64,000 bases of DNA from positions 2,068,001 through 2,132,000 of the forward strand of contig NZ_JAUFQT010000001.1 of the NCBI RefSeq assembly GCF_030409905.1, written 5' to 3'. Position 1 is the first letter of the stretch. Each line of letters opens with the position of its first letter. Source of the DNA: Echinicola jeungdonensis (GTDB lineage Bacteria; Bacteroidota; Bacteroidia; Cytophagales; Cyclobacteriaceae). Positions 1 to 8,206 of this stretch are shown piece by piece. Made by a program: the position numbers and the translations under genes. The notes under the pieces are model-generated. The model ran no database searches, was not told the DNA's origin, and worked only from the letters and a program-made list of their open reading frames with translations.

Positions 1-63
1 AGCTTTGGCCACATTGGGATAAAACTGGTCTACATAACAAGGTATAAATAGTCCTACGCGCAT
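1..63 (-). CDS. lutA: LutA/LldE-like (Fe-S) oxidoreductase subunit, 5' end only
   Basis: Only the first 21 codons lie in the window. The gene starts at an ATG ending at position 63 and runs off the left edge. The readable N-terminus is MRVGLFIPCYVDQFYPNVAK. It matches the start of the CCG-domain (heterodisulfide-reductase-like) subunit of the LutABC/LldEFG L-lactate oxidase, which also begins with a short strand, a Cys and a D-x-x-x-P segment. LutABC oxidises L-lactate to pyruvate at the membrane. The context supports the call: the neighbouring rhamnose genes make L-lactaldehyde and then L-lactate, and lactate oxidation genes are known members of bacterial rhamnose regulons. It is divergent from the GH31 gene. 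With 21 residues the family call is tentative, although the motif is distinctive. Confidence 0.65.
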   Translation of the reverse strand, partial: MRVGLFIPCYVDQFYPNVAKA

Positions 64-272
64 AGTTATTTATTTCAGCAGCTTAAATATAAAGGCAAAC
101 ATCTGGCTTTTCATCCTGCACCATACTGTATCAGGTGGCATACACCCTACAGGAAAGTAAAGTACAGACTTTTCAAAGTTAAAACCTATATTTCAAAATT
201 ATTGATCGGAAATCAATGAAAATGATTGATAAAAATACCTTTTATTAACCCTTTTAATCAATAATTAGTCTC
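64..272. promoter_or_regulatory. Divergent lutA / GH31 spacer with phased ATTGAT half-sites
   Basis: This 209-bp spacer must hold the promoters of both divergent genes. The visible structure is three alternating half-sites: ATTGAT at 201-206, ATCAAT at 212-217 and ATTGAT at 224-229. They are about one helical turn apart, and another ATCAAT lies at 257-262. This could be an operator array for the rhamnose cluster. In AT-rich DNA such hexamers are common, so this is a weak inference. Confidence 0.3.
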
Positions 273-2732
273 ATGAATATTAAACATATCTTCGCAGCTT
301 TTTTGATTTTATTAACCTCTACTTCCCTCATATGGGCACAAGATGGTAGGAGAGGGTTTAGCAAAAAACAAAACACCTATTTGATGACCTCTGGTGATCA
401 AACCTTAAGATTGGAATTTTACTCCCCAGAAGTGGTGCGGGTCCGTTCTATCTGGGAGGGTGAATTTGAGGACCGCTATTCCTACATGCTCCAAAAACAG
501 AACTGGGATCTGATTCAAGTGAAATCTGAAGAAAAGGATGATGGGTATGTTTTTGAAACCGGAAAGCTAATTGTAAAAGTTGATAAGGAATTCCTCAAGG
601 TTGCCTTTTATGATGAAAATGGGGATTTGCTTTCAGGGGAAAAAATAGACAAGGAAGAAGGCGGTGCTTACCAGGATGGAGATAAGGTGGGTGCAAGGAA
701 AACCCTGATGGCAGATGAACATTTTTTTGGATTTGGAGAAAGAATGGATTTTGTGGACCAAAGAGGCAAAAAGCTGGACCTTAATGTAGGGCGTGGATTG
801 GGTAGACCCCATATCATTGGAGCTTATAATGTTTTGGAAGCCAATTATTGCCCTGTTCCATTTTTTATGAGTACGAGGGGTTATGGTATCTTTTTCCATA
901 ATTCTTTCCCTACCCATTGGGATTTGGGAGCAGATAAAAAGGATGAAATGCAATTTGAAGCGGAAAACGGAGAGTTGGATTACTTCTTTATGTATGGGCC
1001 AGATTTTCCCAAGCTATTGTATCATTACACCGGCTTGACCGGAAGGTCTCCATTATTGCCAAGATTTGCCCATGGTCTCCATGTGGGAACTTACAGTGGG
1101 GGAACCTGGGGGCATGAAGAAATGACTTCAACCCATTACGTAGTAAAACTTGCCAGAAAGTATAGGGAAAAAGGAATCCCATTGGATGTCCTCCATTTAG
1201 ATTCTACCTGGAGAATGTTCGGTAAGGAAGGTGGCAGTGGAGCCACTACTTTTGAGTGGAGAGAAACTTTTAAGAATCCGGAAAGCATGTTTGACAGCCT
1301 TTATGCCATGAACCTAAATGCTGTTGGGCTGCATGTGCGCCCAAGGTTTGATAATGGAAATTACCTGGACCTGTTGGATCAGGCTAGGGAAAAAGGACAT
1401 GTATATCCAGAAGAGAACAATCCGGGGGAATTTGTAAATGTATTTGACCAGGAAGCTGTTGATTGGTGGTGGGAAAAAGGTGTGATGCGGATTGCAGAAA
1501 TGGGCGCCATGTTCCTTAAAACCGATGAGGGAAGTGCATTTGGCCGAAAAGCCAATGAAAGTGATAAAACCGGTCCAACTTCCAAGGAGGCAAGAAGGTT
1601 GCACAATATATTCCCCGTAGCTTATGCAAAGGCTCCATATGAGAAATTCAAGGAGTACAATGGCATGAGAGGGATGAACCATACCCGTGAAGGTTACGCC
1701 GGCATCCAACGTTACCCATTTATCTGGGCAGGTGACTGGCCTAGTGAATGGCAATATTATGGCCCCGTGATCAAAGCTGGTATCAATATTGGTCTTTCCG
1801 GAGTTGGATACTGGTCCCACAATATGGGGGGATTTGAGCACTTGGCAGACCCTGAGCTGTATGCCCGTTGGGTGCAGTTTGGCATGTTCAGCCCTGTTGC
1901 CCATGTATTTGGTATGGATCACCCCGGTTATAAGGAGCCTTGGAATTATGGTGAAGAAGCGGAACAAATTTTCACCAAATATGATAAGCTTCGTTATCGT
2001 TTGATCCCCTATATCTACAGCACAGCCTTTAAGCAATATAATACAGGACTTCCCATCATGAGAGCCTTGGTATTGGAGCATCAGGACGATTACAATACCT
2101 ATAACGTGGATGACCAATACTACTTTGGCAATCAAATGATCGTATGCCCGGTAATCACCAAAGAAGCCAAAACAAGGATTGTTTATCTTCCTGAAGGGAC
2201 TTGGTATGACTACTGGAGCGGTGAAAAATATGAAGGTGAGGATTATTACAATATTGTCACCCCGTTGGAGAAGCTGCCGGTTTTTGTGAAGAAAGGAGCT
2301 ATCATTCCTATGCAACCAGAAGTGATGTATGATGAAAAAGAGCCTTATGGGGATATCACTTTGGATATTTTCCCCGGGGAAAAAGGTTCATTCGAATTGT
2401 TTGAAGATGATGGGGTTTCAGAAGATTATATGAAAGGGAAATACGCCATCACTTCAATTACTTCTGAAAAAATGATTGATGGTTCTATGAAAGTAACAGT
2501 CGAAGCTGCTAAAGGGGAGTTTGACCCAGGCACTCGCAACTATATCATCAAGGTCCATATAGATAAAGCCCCTGCAAGCCTTAATGTAGATGGGAAGGAT
2601 TTAGCTTTCATTGATAAAAAAGAGGTTGAAATTGGAAAGCCTGGTTATGCTTATGATGCAGGAAACCAGGTGTTGTGGGCAGCAACTGACAAGGCTCCTA
2701 ATGAGCGTAAATCTTTTAATATCAAATTTTAA
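273..2732 (+). CDS. Secreted GH31-family alpha-glycosidase
   Basis: This is an 819-residue glycoside hydrolase of family 31 (alpha-glucosidase/alpha-xylosidase type) with a Sec signal peptide (hydrophobic residues 6-20, likely cleavage after WA-Q). The order is an N-terminal galactose-mutarotase-like beta domain (about 35-250), then the (beta/alpha)8 barrel (about 260-600), then C-terminal beta domains including a DUF5110-like end. In FLKTDEG, Asp418 is the expected nucleophile. In WAGDWPS, Asp488 is the expected acid/base, followed by the family-typical GxGYWSHNMGGF segment. It probably acts in the periplasm. It precedes rhaEW by 135 bp on the same strand, which suggests that it is controlled with rhamnose genes. 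Substrate specificity (glucose, xylose, galactose or sulfoquinovose linkages) cannot be read from the sequence. GH31 is not a known alpha-L-rhamnosidase family. Confidence 0.93.
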   Translation: MNIKHIFAAFLILLTSTSLIWAQDGRRGFSKKQNTYLMTSGDQTLRLEFYSPEVVRVRSIWEGEFEDRYSYMLQKQNWDLIQVKSEEKDDGYVFETGKLIVKVDKEFLKVAFYDENGDLLSGEKIDKEEGGAYQDGDKVGARKTLMADEHFFGFGERMDFVDQRGKKLDLNVGRGLGRPHIIGAYNVLEANYCPVPFFMSTRGYGIFFHNSFPTHWDLGADKKDEMQFEAENGELDYFFMYGPDFPKLLYHYTGLTGRSPLLPRFAHGLHVGTYSGGTWGHEEMTSTHYVVKLARKYREKGIPLDVLHLDSTWRMFGKEGGSGATTFEWRETFKNPESMFDSLYAMNLNAVGLHVRPRFDNGNYLDLLDQAREKGHVYPEENNPGEFVNVFDQEAVDWWWEKGVMRIAEMGAMFLKTDEGSAFGRKANESDKTGPTSKEARRLHNIFPVAYAKAPYEKFKEYNGMRGMNHTREGYAGIQRYPFIWAGDWPSEWQYYGPVIKAGINIGLSGVGYWSHNMGGFEHLADPELYARWVQFGMFSPVAHVFGMDHPGYKEPWNYGEEAEQIFTKYDKLRYRLIPYIYSTAFKQYNTGLPIMRALVLEHQDDYNTYNVDDQYYFGNQMIVCPVITKEAKTRIVYLPEGTWYDYWSGEKYEGEDYYNIVTPLEKLPVFVKKGAIIPMQPEVMYDEKEPYGDITLDIFPGEKGSFELFEDDGVSEDYMKGKYAITSITSEKMIDGSMKVTVEAAKGEFDPGTRNYIIKVHIDKAPASLNVDGKDLAFIDKKEVEIGKPGYAYDAGNQVLWAATDKAPNERKSFNIKF

Positions 2733-2867
2733 CCATTCGATTATATTAATAGGCAAATAATCTATATCAACGGTTTCATCAGCACACAACAGGACAGTAT
2801 TTCAAGGGTTATAGGGTAAATTCGCTAAATAGATAGACCAAGCCAAAAATCTAAAAGTTAATAAATA

Positions 2868-4976
2868 ATGAGCACATTAGAACGTACATTTAAGCATGTG
2901 AATTACCTCTGGGATGAGGACAAAGCTAAAGAACTGGAGGGTGATGAAGTAGCCCTGTTGATATACAGGTCCAACATCCTTGGTGCTGACCTTAGGATCA
3001 CCAACTATGGTGGGGGTAATACCAGCTGCAAAACCACTGAGGTGGATCCTTTGACCAAAAAAGAAACCGAAGTAATGTGGGTAAAGGGATCCGGTGGTGA
3101 TATTGGTACTTTGACTCGTAGTGGGCTTGCAGGTTTGTATGTAGAAAAACTGCATTCTTTGAAGAATGTATACAGAGGCTTGGAATTTGAAGATGAGATG
3201 GTGGGATTGTTCAATCATTGCATCTATGATCTTGACTCCAAGGCGCCTTCTATCGATACACCTTTGCATGCCTTTTTGCCATTTAAGCACATCGACCACC
3301 TTCACCCAGATGCTGCCATTGCCATTGCAGCTTCTAAGGATGGAGAAAAAATCACCAAAGAACTATTTGAAGGACAAATTGCTTGGGTACCTTGGCAAAG
3401 ACCAGGATTTGACCTGGCCCTTCAACTGGAAAAAGCATTGAAAGAAAATCCAGGTATCCGCGGTATTATGTTGGGTGGCCATGGACTATTCACTTGGGGT
3501 GATACTGCCTATGAGTGCTACATCAACAGTTTGGAAGTAATTGATAAAGCTTCTGAATACTTGGAGCAGAATTATGGCAAAAATCGTCCTGTATTTGGAG
3601 GACAAAAAATAACCTCTCTTGATCCTGAAAAGAGAAAAGACCAAGCTTCCCAATTGGCTCCAGTATTGAGAGGTTTGGCTTCAGGCTATAACAGAATGGT
3701 AGGTCACTTCACCGATAATGAGCGTGTATTGGAATTTGCCAACAGCAATGACCTTGACAAACTGGCTCCTCTTGGTACAAGCTGCCCTGACCACTTCCTG
3801 AGAACTAAAATCCGTCCATTGGTATTGGATTTCCCTGCTGATGTTGACTTGAGCAACAAGGAAGAAATCAAAGCCAAGTTGGACAAGGCTTTTGAAGATT
3901 ACAGAGCTTATTACACCAAATATTACGAAGAGCACAAAAGAGATAATAGCCCGGCCATGAGGGATCCTAATCCTGTGATCATCCTTTGGCCAGGTGTTGG
4001 TATGTTCTCTTATGCCAAAAACAAACAAACTGCTCGTGTAGCCAGCGAATTCTATATCAACGCGATCAATGTAATGAGAGGTGCTGAAGCGGTTTCAGAA
4101 TACGTTTCTCTTCCTTTGCAAGAAGCATTTGATATTGAGTACTGGCTGCTAGAAGAAGCCAAATTGCAGAGAATGCCTAAAGAGCAGCCTTTGTCAAGAA
4201 AAGTGGCTTTGGTAACAGGTGGAGCCGGCGGTATCGGTAAAGCTATTGCTGATAAGTTGGCCAGCGAAGGTGCTTGTGTATTTATCACTGACATCAACCA
4301 AGAGAGATTGGATGAAGCGGTAGGTACTTACAGCAAAGATGTTGGTGGCGGCGTTTTGATGGACGTGACCAAAGGTGATGATATCGTAAAAGCCTACAAA
4401 GCTGCTGCCCTGAAATTTGGTGGTGTAGATATCCTTGTAAACTGTGCTGGTCTTGCTATCTCTAAACCTATCGAGCAGACTTCAGAAAAAGACTGGGATT
4501 TGCTCCAAGATATCCTGGTAAAAGGTCAGTTCGCAATGTCCAAAGCAGGTGTTGAAGTATTGAGAGAGCAGAACCTTGGTGGTGACATCATCAATATTGC
4601 AAGTAAAAATGCCTTGGTATCCGGACCTAACAACGTAGGATATGGTACTGCCAAAGCTGCCCAAGTTCATATGAGCCGTTTGTTGGCTGCTGAGTTGGGT
4701 AAAGACAAAATCCGTGTTAACGTGGTGAACCCTGATGCCGTGATCGAAGGAAGTAAGATCTGGGAAGGTGAATGGGCAAAAGGAAGAGCCAAGGCTTACG
4801 GAATCACTGTGGAAGAATTGCCAGCTTTCTATGCGAAGAGAACCATCTTGAATGAAATCATCGGAGTGGATGATATCGCCAATGGTGTGTTTGCCTTTGT
4901 TGGCGGACACTTGAGCAAGTGCACTGGAAATATTCTAAATGTTGATGGTGGTGTGGCTGCTGCCTTTGTAAGATAA
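2868..4976 (+). CDS. rhaEW: Bifunctional rhamnulose-1-phosphate aldolase / lactaldehyde dehydrogenase
   Basis: This 702-residue fusion performs the last two steps of L-rhamnose breakdown. It splits L-rhamnulose-1-phosphate into DHAP and L-lactaldehyde and then oxidises the aldehyde to L-lactate with NAD. Residues about 25-260 form a class II aldolase/adducin domain. Its zinc-ligand histidines are visible in the H134...KHIDHLH block (His141, His144, His146) and in GGHGLFTWG (His205). Residues about 440-700 form a short-chain dehydrogenase: the TGGAGGIG cofactor loop (450-457), an NCAG motif, catalytic Tyr592-x3-Lys596, and a C-terminal GGHLSKCTGNILNVDGG segment. This architecture is the RhaEW type described from comparative genomics of rhamnose pathways. 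The ATG start is followed two bases after its stop by rhaI, so the two genes are co-transcribed. It is cytoplasmic. Confidence 0.95.
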   Translation: MSTLERTFKHVNYLWDEDKAKELEGDEVALLIYRSNILGADLRITNYGGGNTSCKTTEVDPLTKKETEVMWVKGSGGDIGTLTRSGLAGLYVEKLHSLKNVYRGLEFEDEMVGLFNHCIYDLDSKAPSIDTPLHAFLPFKHIDHLHPDAAIAIAASKDGEKITKELFEGQIAWVPWQRPGFDLALQLEKALKENPGIRGIMLGGHGLFTWGDTAYECYINSLEVIDKASEYLEQNYGKNRPVFGGQKITSLDPEKRKDQASQLAPVLRGLASGYNRMVGHFTDNERVLEFANSNDLDKLAPLGTSCPDHFLRTKIRPLVLDFPADVDLSNKEEIKAKLDKAFEDYRAYYTKYYEEHKRDNSPAMRDPNPVIILWPGVGMFSYAKNKQTARVASEFYINAINVMRGAEAVSEYVSLPLQEAFDIEYWLLEEAKLQRMPKEQPLSRKVALVTGGAGGIGKAIADKLASEGACVFITDINQERLDEAVGTYSKDVGGGVLMDVTKGDDIVKAYKAAALKFGGVDILVNCAGLAISKPIEQTSEKDWDLLQDILVKGQFAMSKAGVEVLREQNLGGDIINIASKNALVSGPNNVGYGTAKAAQVHMSRLLAAELGKDKIRVNVVNPDAVIEGSKIWEGEWAKGRAKAYGITVEELPAFYAKRTILNEIIGVDDIANGVFAFVGGHLSKCTGNILNVDGGVAAAFVR

Positions 4977-4978
4977 TT

Positions 4979-6262
4979 ATGCGAATAGATAATCAGAAAA
5001 TAAAGCAGCTTAATGATCAGGCTCTTCCGGACCACCGGGAGAGCTTTGACCATTTAAGCAAAGTACTTAATAAGAAAAATATTGATGTAAACCGTGCCGT
5101 TGAAAAACTGAAAGAATTCCAGGTGGCCATCCCAAGTTGGGCTTTGGGTACCGGAGGTACACGGTTTGGTAGATTTTCAGGTGGGGGCGAACCTCGTTCC
5201 CTTGAAGAAAAAATCGGAGATGTTGGCTTGCTTCACCAATTGAGCCAGTCTGCCGGAGCGATTTCCCTTCATATTCCATGGGACATTCCTGAAGATGTGG
5301 AGGCGATCAAAAGCTTGGCAGCTTCTCATAACCTGCTTTTTGATGCAGTAAACTCCAATACTTTCCAGGATCAGCCTGATCAGGAACTATCCTACAAGTT
5401 TGGTTCACTTTGCCATGTGGATAAAGCCGTTAGACAACAGGCCATCGACCACAACCTGGAAGTGATCAAATATGGGGATGCATTGGGATCTAAATCTTTG
5501 ACCGTTTGGCTGGCAGATGGTTCTTCTTTCCCTGGACAGTTGAACTTCAAGAAAGCTTTCCAACGAACTTTGGATTCCCTTCAGCAGATTTATGCGGGCA
5601 TGCCTTCCGACTGGAAAATGTTTGTGGAATACAAGCCCTATGAGCCTAATTTCTATTCCACAGTAATCCAGGATTGGGGTTCTTCCCATATGTTGGCTGA
5701 TAAATTGGGGGATAGGGCTTATAGCCTTGTTGACCTTGGCCACCACCTGCCAAACACCAATATCGAGCAGATTGTAGCTACTTTGATGATGGTGGGCAAG
5801 TTGGGTGGTTTCCACTTCAATGATTCCAAATATGGGGATGATGATGTGACCGTAGGTTCTTTGAAGCCTTACCAGTTGTTCCTGATCTTCAATGAGCTGG
5901 TAGATGGTATGGAAGATCCTTCTTCTAACAATCCTTATCCAGCCTGGATGATTGATGCCAGCCATAACCTGAAAGATCCATTGGAGGACTTGTTGCAATC
6001 TTTGGAAGCCATTAGGGTGGCTTATGCCCAGGCTTTATTGGTGGACAGGAAAGCCTTGGAAGAAGCAAGGGAAAATAATGATCCTACTTTGGCCCAGGAA
6101 ATTCTTCAAGGAGCATACAGGACAGATGTAAGACCACTTTTGGCAGAAGCAAGACTTCAGGCCGAGGGTGCTTTGGATCCTGTTGCCGCTTTCAGAGCAT
6201 TGAATGTAAGAAAAGAGTTGATTGCAGCCAGAGGGGAAAAAACCGTTTCTACCGGTCTGTAA
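4979..6262 (+). CDS. rhaI: L-rhamnose isomerase (RhaI type)
   Basis: This 427-residue enzyme interconverts L-rhamnose and L-rhamnulose. It belongs to the RhaI type found in pseudomonads and Bacteroidota rather than the enterobacterial RhaA type. The N-terminal signature GTGGTRFGRF and the LHIPWD segment (about residue 97) are typical. Metal-binding acidic and histidine residues of the TIM barrel are visible at Glu217 (VEYKPYEP), Asp252-L-G-His255-His256, and in FHFNDSKYGDDD. The ATG lies two bases downstream of the rhaEW stop, which implies tight translational coupling. Its length matches the family. The enzyme is cytoplasmic and needs Mn2+ or a similar divalent metal. A 10-bp stem-loop follows the gene before the kinase. 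Confidence 0.95.
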   Translation: MRIDNQKIKQLNDQALPDHRESFDHLSKVLNKKNIDVNRAVEKLKEFQVAIPSWALGTGGTRFGRFSGGGEPRSLEEKIGDVGLLHQLSQSAGAISLHIPWDIPEDVEAIKSLAASHNLLFDAVNSNTFQDQPDQELSYKFGSLCHVDKAVRQQAIDHNLEVIKYGDALGSKSLTVWLADGSSFPGQLNFKKAFQRTLDSLQQIYAGMPSDWKMFVEYKPYEPNFYSTVIQDWGSSHMLADKLGDRAYSLVDLGHHLPNTNIEQIVATLMMVGKLGGFHFNDSKYGDDDVTVGSLKPYQLFLIFNELVDGMEDPSSNNPYPAWMIDASHNLKDPLEDLLQSLEAIRVAYAQALLVDRKALEEARENNDPTLAQEILQGAYRTDVRPLLAEARLQAEGALDPVAAFRALNVRKELIAARGEKTVSTGL

Positions 6263-6308
6263 TTTCAACTATAAGGCCATTTTGGCCAAATCATAAAATT
6301 TCCTCTTT

Positions 6309-6341
6309 AGGGATCCTTGCTGAACCAAAGTAAGGATCCCT
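6309..6341 (+). other. Intercistronic stem-loop between rhaI and rhaB
   Basis: A perfect 10-bp inverted repeat, AGGGATCCTT (6309-6318) and AAGGATCCCT (6332-6341), is separated by 13 bases. There is no T-run after it on the plus strand, so it is not a classical terminator. It could stabilise the upstream mRNA, act as a processing site or reduce read-through into the kinase gene. Confidence 0.55.
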
Positions 6342-6461
6342 ACCTTAATCAAATCAATCAAATTTTTCCAGCTTCATTCCCAATGTGTTGAGGGGAAGAT
6401 TGAGAATGAAACTGGATATTTGCTCTTCTCCCTCCAATGGAGCAGGTTTAAAAAAAGACCC

Positions 6462-7814
6462 ATGATGCCATTACCGGTAATAGCCATATTTGACATAGGA
6501 AAGACCAATAAGAAATTCTTCTTGTTTGATGAAAATATGAATGAAATCAAGCAGGAATACAACAAAATCCCATTGACTCAAGATGAAGATGGATTTGAGT
6601 GCGATAATTTGGAGGTTTTGGCCACTTGGATCAAAAGCACCATTGACAGCATCTGCCAATCTCCGGATTACAAGCTGTTGGGAGTGAATTTCTCCACCTA
6701 TGGGGCTTCTTTTGTACACCTGGGAGAGGATGGGAAACCATTAACTCCACTTTACAATTACTTGAAAGAAATTCCTCAGGAAATCATTGAGGAATTTTAT
6801 CGGAAATACCCTGAAGAAACCAATAACCTGGAAACAGCCTCCCCCTCTTTGGGCATGCTCAATTCAGGCTTGCAACTGTATTGGTTGAAAAAGGCCAAGC
6901 CAGAGGTATTCAAAAAAATTAAACATTCCCTGCATTTCCCCCAGTATTTGAGTTACCTGTTTACCGGAAAAGCAGTGAGTGAACCCACTTCCATTGGCTG
7001 TCATACCCGTCTATGGGACTTTGCCAAAAAGGATTACCATCAGTGGGTGAAGGACGAGGGCATCGACAAAATATTGCCGGAAATTGTCCCCACCACCCAG
7101 ATTTTTAAAAGCCAACTTTGTGACCGTGAGGTCAATATTGGCGTAGGCATCCATGACAGCTCCTCTGCTTTGGCCTCCTATTTGGTAAGGGTGAATGAAC
7201 CATTTTTGCTGATTTCCACGGGTACCTGGAGCATTGCTTTGAACCCCTTTACAGAGGAAAACCTAACTTTGGATGAACTACGTAATGACTGCCTGAACTT
7301 CCTGAGCATTGAAGGTAATCCAGTAAAGGCATCTCGTTTTTTCTTGGGTTATGAGTTAAATTACCAAAAGGCCCGGATCAATAAAATCTTTAATAAACCC
7401 GACCAATATTACAAAAGCATAAAAGCCAATCCTGAAATCTTGGAAAAGATAAAGTCAGGAAGCATTAAGAGTACTTTCTATCCCGAGCATATCGCTCCTA
7501 TTCCAATGGTTGAAGACCTATTTAAAGGTAATGAATGGAAACCTGAGGAATTTGAAAACTATGATGAAGCTTATCACCATTTGATATGGGGATTAACCTT
7601 ATTGCAGGTGGAATCTGTGAAACTTGCCAAAGGAAATTCCAATATCAAGAAGATTTTTGTGGATGGTGGATTTGTGCATAATGAAATATTTATGGACCTT
7701 TTGCATTTTTATCTGCCTGACTTTGAATGGGTGTTCTCTGATTTTCCATTGGGCTCTGCCTATGGAGCTGCTTTGGTCCTTGAGCAAGGCGAAAAGAAGA
7801 GGGTAGGCATCTAA
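6462..7814 (+). CDS. rhaB: FGGY-family sugar kinase, probable L-rhamnulokinase
   Basis: This 450-residue kinase of the FGGY family is placed to phosphorylate L-rhamnulose to L-rhamnulose-1-phosphate, feeding RhaEW. The N-terminal phosphate-1 motif is visible as FDIGKTNKKFFLFD. The mid-protein GIHDSSSALASY and LLISTGTWSIALNPF segments are typical of FGGY kinases near rhamnulokinase and fuculokinase. The C-terminal adenosine-binding FVDGGFVHNE motif is also present. I place the start at the ATG at 6462. An upstream in-frame TTG at 6420 would add 14 residues that do not resemble the family N-terminus. It is separated from rhaI by about 200 bp holding a stem-loop. Rhamnulose specificity rests on position; fuculose or xylulose are possible in isolation. 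Confidence 0.88.
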   Translation: MMPLPVIAIFDIGKTNKKFFLFDENMNEIKQEYNKIPLTQDEDGFECDNLEVLATWIKSTIDSICQSPDYKLLGVNFSTYGASFVHLGEDGKPLTPLYNYLKEIPQEIIEEFYRKYPEETNNLETASPSLGMLNSGLQLYWLKKAKPEVFKKIKHSLHFPQYLSYLFTGKAVSEPTSIGCHTRLWDFAKKDYHQWVKDEGIDKILPEIVPTTQIFKSQLCDREVNIGVGIHDSSSALASYLVRVNEPFLLISTGTWSIALNPFTEENLTLDELRNDCLNFLSIEGNPVKASRFFLGYELNYQKARINKIFNKPDQYYKSIKANPEILEKIKSGSIKSTFYPEHIAPIPMVEDLFKGNEWKPEEFENYDEAYHHLIWGLTLLQVESVKLAKGNSNIKKIFVDGGFVHNEIFMDLLHFYLPDFEWVFSDFPLGSAYGAALVLEQGEKKRVGI

Positions 7815-7845
7815 GGTTGAAAAGCTTTAATTTTTAAAGGTATTT

Positions 7846-7876
7846 GGTCCAAGTCGGGAGACTTGGACCTTTTTTA
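7846..7876 (+). terminator. Rho-independent terminator of the rhamnose operon (REP-like hairpin)
   Basis: A perfect 10-bp stem, GGTCCAAGTC (7846-7855) and GACTTGGACC (7860-7869), has a GGGA tetraloop and is followed by seven T. It closes the rhamnose operon. The hairpin core also matches two other hairpins nearby (8159-8182 and 9804-9827). Confidence 0.85.
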
Positions 7877-8014
7877 TTTGAAAATAAACATTTCTATATT
7901 TTGGGTCTTTTAGCCTGCAGCAACCGGCCAAAAATCAAATTGGGTTAAACTAAAATGTAATCGAAAACGAAAGTGACCCAATTTGCAAGATGCTTCACAG
8001 GTCTTGATTTTTTG

Positions 8015-8042
8015 GGTACTTTTTCATTAAGGAAAAAGTGCC
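8015..8042. repeat. Hairpin in the convergent rhaB / oxidoreductase spacer
   Basis: GGTACTTTTTC (8015-8025) pairs with GAAAAAGTGCC (8032-8042), 11 bp including one G-T wobble, around a 6-base loop. It is not followed by a T-run. The rest of the 7877-8157 spacer shows no coding potential. Confidence 0.4.
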
Positions 8043-8157
8043 AAATCTTAATTATTAATGAAAAACAGGAAAGTTTCACCCATGAGATTAAGGTCTGAAT
8101 GTCCAAATAATTCAAAATCTTTCAGGTTTACTGAATCCTTGGGATCTCAAAAAGAAA

Positions 8158-8183
8158 TGGTCAAAGTCCCCAGACCTTGACCA
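8158..8183 (-). terminator. Terminator-like hairpin after the Gfo/Idh/MocA gene
   Basis: TGGTCAA (8158-8164) pairs with TTGACCA (8177-8183). An inner GTC/GAC pairing lies across one mismatch, and the loop is CCCA. It lies 23 bp beyond the stop of the minus-strand oxidoreductase, and a pyrimidine-rich TTTCTTTTTG stretch follows on that strand. Its core belongs to the same hairpin family as 7846-7869. Confidence 0.6.
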
Positions 8184-8206
8184 ATTTTATCCAAACCAAA
8201 AAATTC

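Noticed and set aside
1314..2315. A 333-codon minus-strand open frame inside the GH31 gene
   Set aside because: It is fully antisense to a well-supported GH31 coding region, its translation is low-complexity and His/Ile/Phe rich, and it shows no family motif.
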